Source: Crossaster papposus (taxonomy: Eukaryota; Echinodermata; Asteroidea; Velatida; Solasteridae). Taken from it: a stretch of 64,000 bases of DNA. This document shows, in pieces, positions 62,261 through 64,000 of this stretch (position 1 is its first letter; every line of letters starts with the position of its first letter). Made by a program: the position numbers and the translations under genes. The notes under the pieces were generated by a model. That model searched no databases. It was given only the letters and a program-made list of their open reading frames with translations, and was not told the origin of the DNA. Where the stretch lies: contig JBAIAA010000865.1 in assembly GCA_037893245.1 (NCBI GenBank), forward strand, positions 248,001 to 312,000. Reading direction: 5' to 3'.

Positions 62261-64000
62261 CTTCTACCTCTGCTGTTTCTTATGAACAGGCTGAGTGAGG
62301 TGTAGATCAGACACGTGGATATACTCTATCTCTGTCTTCTACCTCTGCTGTTCCTTCTGAGCAGGCTGAGTGAGGTGTAGATCATACTCGTGGATATACT
62401 ATATATCTGTCGTCTACCTCTGCTGTTCCTTCTGAGCAGGCTGAGTGAGGAGTCGATCAGACACGTGGATATACTCTATCTCTGTCTTCTACCTCTGCTG
62501 TTCCTTCTGAGCAGGCTGAGTGAGACACGTGGATATACTCTATCTCTGTCTTCTACCTCTGCTGTTCCTTATGAGCAGGCTGAGTGAGGTGTAGATCAGA
62601 CACGTGGATATACTTTATCTCTGTCTTCTACCTCTGCTGTTCCTTCTGAGCAGGCTGAGTGAGGTGTAGATCAGACACGTGGATATACTCTATATCTGTC
62701 TTCTACCTCTGCTGTTCCTTCTGAGCAGGTTGATTGAGACACGTAGATAAACTCTATCTCTGTCTTCTACCTCTGCTGTTCCTTCTGAGCAGGCTGAGTG
62801 AGGTGTAGATCAGACACGTGGATATAATCTATCTCTGTCTTGTACCTATGCTGTTCCTTCTGAGCAGGCTGAGTGAGACACGTGGATATACTCTATATCT
62901 GTCTTCTACCTCTGCTGTTCCTTATGAACAGGCTGAGTGAAGTGTAAATCAGACACGTGGATATACTCTATCTCTGTGTTCTACCTCTGCTGTTCCTTCT
63001 GAGCAGGCTGAGTGAGACACGTGGATATACTCTATCTCTGTCGTCTACCTCTGCTGTTCCTTCTGAGCAGGCTGAGTGAGGTGTCGATCAGACAAGTGGA
63101 TATACTCTATCTCTGTCTTCTACCTCTGCTGTTCCTTCTGAGCAGGCTGAGTGAGACACGTGGATATACTCTATCTCTGTCTTCTACCTCTGCTGTTCCT
63201 TATGAGCAGACTGAGTGAGACACGTGGATATACTCAATCTTTGTCTTCTACCTCTACTGTTCCTTCTGAGCAGGCTGAGTGAGGTGTAGTTTAGACACGT
63301 GGATATACTCTATCTCTGTCTTGTACCTCTGCTGTTCCTTCTGAGCAGGCTGAGTGAGACACGTGGATATACTCTATCTCTGTCTTCTACCTCTTCTGTT
63401 CCTTATGAACAGGCTGAGTGAATTGTAAATCAGACACGTGGATACACTCTATCTATGTCTTCTACCTCTGCTGTTCCTTCTGAGCAGACTGAGTGAGACA
63501 CGTGGATATACTCTATCTTTGTCTTCTACCTCTGTTGTTCCTTCTGAGCAGGCTGAGTGAGGTGTAAATCAGACACGTGGATATACTCTATCTCTGTCTT
63601 CTACTTCTGCTGTTCCTTATGAACAGGCTGAGTGAGGTGTAGATCAGACACGTGGATATACTCTATATCTGTCTTCTACCTCTGCTGTTCCTTCTGAGCA
63701 GGCTGAGTGAGACACGTGGATATACTCTATCTCTGTCTTCTACTTCTGCTGTTCCTTATGAACAGGCTGAGTGAGGTGTAGATCAGACACGTGGATATAC
63801 TCTATATCTGTCTTCTACCTCTGCTGTTTCTTCTGAGCAGTCTGAGTGAGGTGTCGATCAGACACGTGGATATACTCTATCTCTGTATTCTACCTCTGCT
63901 GTTCCTTCTGAGCAGGCTGAGTGAGACACGTGGATATACCCTATCTCTGTCTTCTACCTCTGCTGTTCCTTCTGAACAGGCTGAGTGAGACACGTGGATA
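62261..64000. repeat. Second copy of the 4303-bp duplication, runs off the window
   Basis: From about 62640 it follows 58340 onward at an offset of 4303 (GGTTGATTGAG 58425 to 62728; 58709 to 63012). Near 63540 the offset becomes 4378 (59413 to 63791), a gain of one 75-bp B unit. The array is still in full register at base 64000. Confidence 0.82.

Larger units (their letters stand above)
2147..64000. repeat. Composite 64/75-bp satellite array with higher-order repeats
   Basis: One tandem array fills the rest of the window with no interruption by unique sequence or other elements that I can see. Its two subunits share a 64-bp core starting ACACGTGGATATAC, through a pyrimidine-rich middle (CTCTGTCTTCTACC, TGCTGTTCCTTCTG), to GAGCAGGCTGAGTGAG. 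The longer type adds GTGTAGATCAG before the next ACACG. Minor length variants are 62 bp (CTATCTATCTTC in place of CTATCTCTGTCTTC) and 63 bp (GCTGATAAG in place of GCTGAGTGAG). At a mean of about 69 bp this is roughly 900 subunits. Each unit keeps one strand pyrimidine-rich, and all units run in the same direction. The array continues past the right edge. I do not recognise it as a named satellite. Confidence 0.97.

Noticed and set aside
3053-63988. Dozens of short + strand reading frames (65-93 codons) encoding repeated peptides such as MRHVDILYLC and TRGYTLSLSSTSAVP
   Set aside because: They are readings of the satellite. The 64-bp unit shifts the frame by one each time, TGA in GCTGAGTGAG closes frames every few units, and no long frame is preserved in any HOR. 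There is no sign of coding selection.
2147-64000. CRISPR array
   Set aside because: There are no unique spacers. The whole unit is repeated, unit lengths are 64/75 bp, and the context is an animal LINE and satellite.
2147-64000. Repeat-rich coding gene (mucin- or silk-like)
   Set aside because: The dominant 64-bp unit is not a multiple of three and stops occur in all frames every few units.
2147-64000. Telomeric repeat or CENP-B box
   Set aside because: I saw no TTAGGG-like runs and no sequence fitting the CENP-B box pattern (TTCG then A then CGGG). A centromeric role is possible but not supported by that motif.
2147-64000. Hairpin CTGCT - 10 nt - AGCAG in each unit as a functional RNA structure
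   Set aside because: A five-base stem across a pyrimidine-rich loop is weak and expected by chance. No compensatory changes were seen among variants.

Overview
The window holds two things. At the left edge is the 3' part of a non-LTR retrotransposon (LINE, L2/CR1-like; about 1-2146). The remaining ~61.85 kb (2147-64000, about 97% of the window) is one uninterrupted tandem satellite. The LINE family, the (TTA)n-tailed 3' hairpin and the lack of any prokaryotic gene content point to an animal genome, most likely an invertebrate or basal chordate. Nothing in the sequence fixes the species. No host protein-coding gene, tRNA, rRNA or CRISPR array is visible.

The LINE contributes one long reading frame, open from the left edge (position 3) to a TAA at 2022-2024. 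It covers the endonuclease-RT linker, a full reverse transcriptase domain (two motif-A aspartates, GVPQGS, YADD) and the family's usual C-terminal region. After it come a T-rich 3' UTR, a GCGCC/GGCGC hairpin and a (TTA)8 tail. The tail joins the satellite in the middle of a repeat unit, so the element appears to have landed inside a pre-existing array. That array probably continues beyond the left edge.

The satellite is built from two related subunits: a 64-bp type (A), and a 75-bp type (B) that is A plus an 11-bp block (GTGTAGATCAG). Minor variants are 62/73 bp and 63 bp. A canonical A+B dimer (139 bp) is at 13148-13286. I estimate about 900 subunits. Almost every one carries the palindrome CACGTG. 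Subunits with diagnostic substitutions are ordered into higher-order repeats (HORs) and then into larger duplications. Alpha-type HORs (1108/1382 bp) lie at 2147-9010 and 19053-21830. Beta-type 27-subunit HORs (1855 bp) lie at 9011-12720, with a single copy at 22-24.4 kb. Gamma-type blocks lie at 12.7-19.05 kb and 24.4-30 kb. The alpha-beta-gamma order therefore occurs twice, a third level of organisation. Further right are tandem or near-tandem duplications with offsets of 4028/4167, 6355, 2105, 2434, 2802/2941, 951 and 4303/4378 bp, the last running off the right edge. Length differences between copies are usually 139 bp (one A+B dimer) or 75 bp (one B), as expected of in-register unequal exchange.

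The many short reading frames in the satellite are by-products of the repeat and are not annotated as genes. Boundaries of the large duplications are good to about one subunit. They were read by eye from diagnostic variants and exact offsets, not from a computed alignment.
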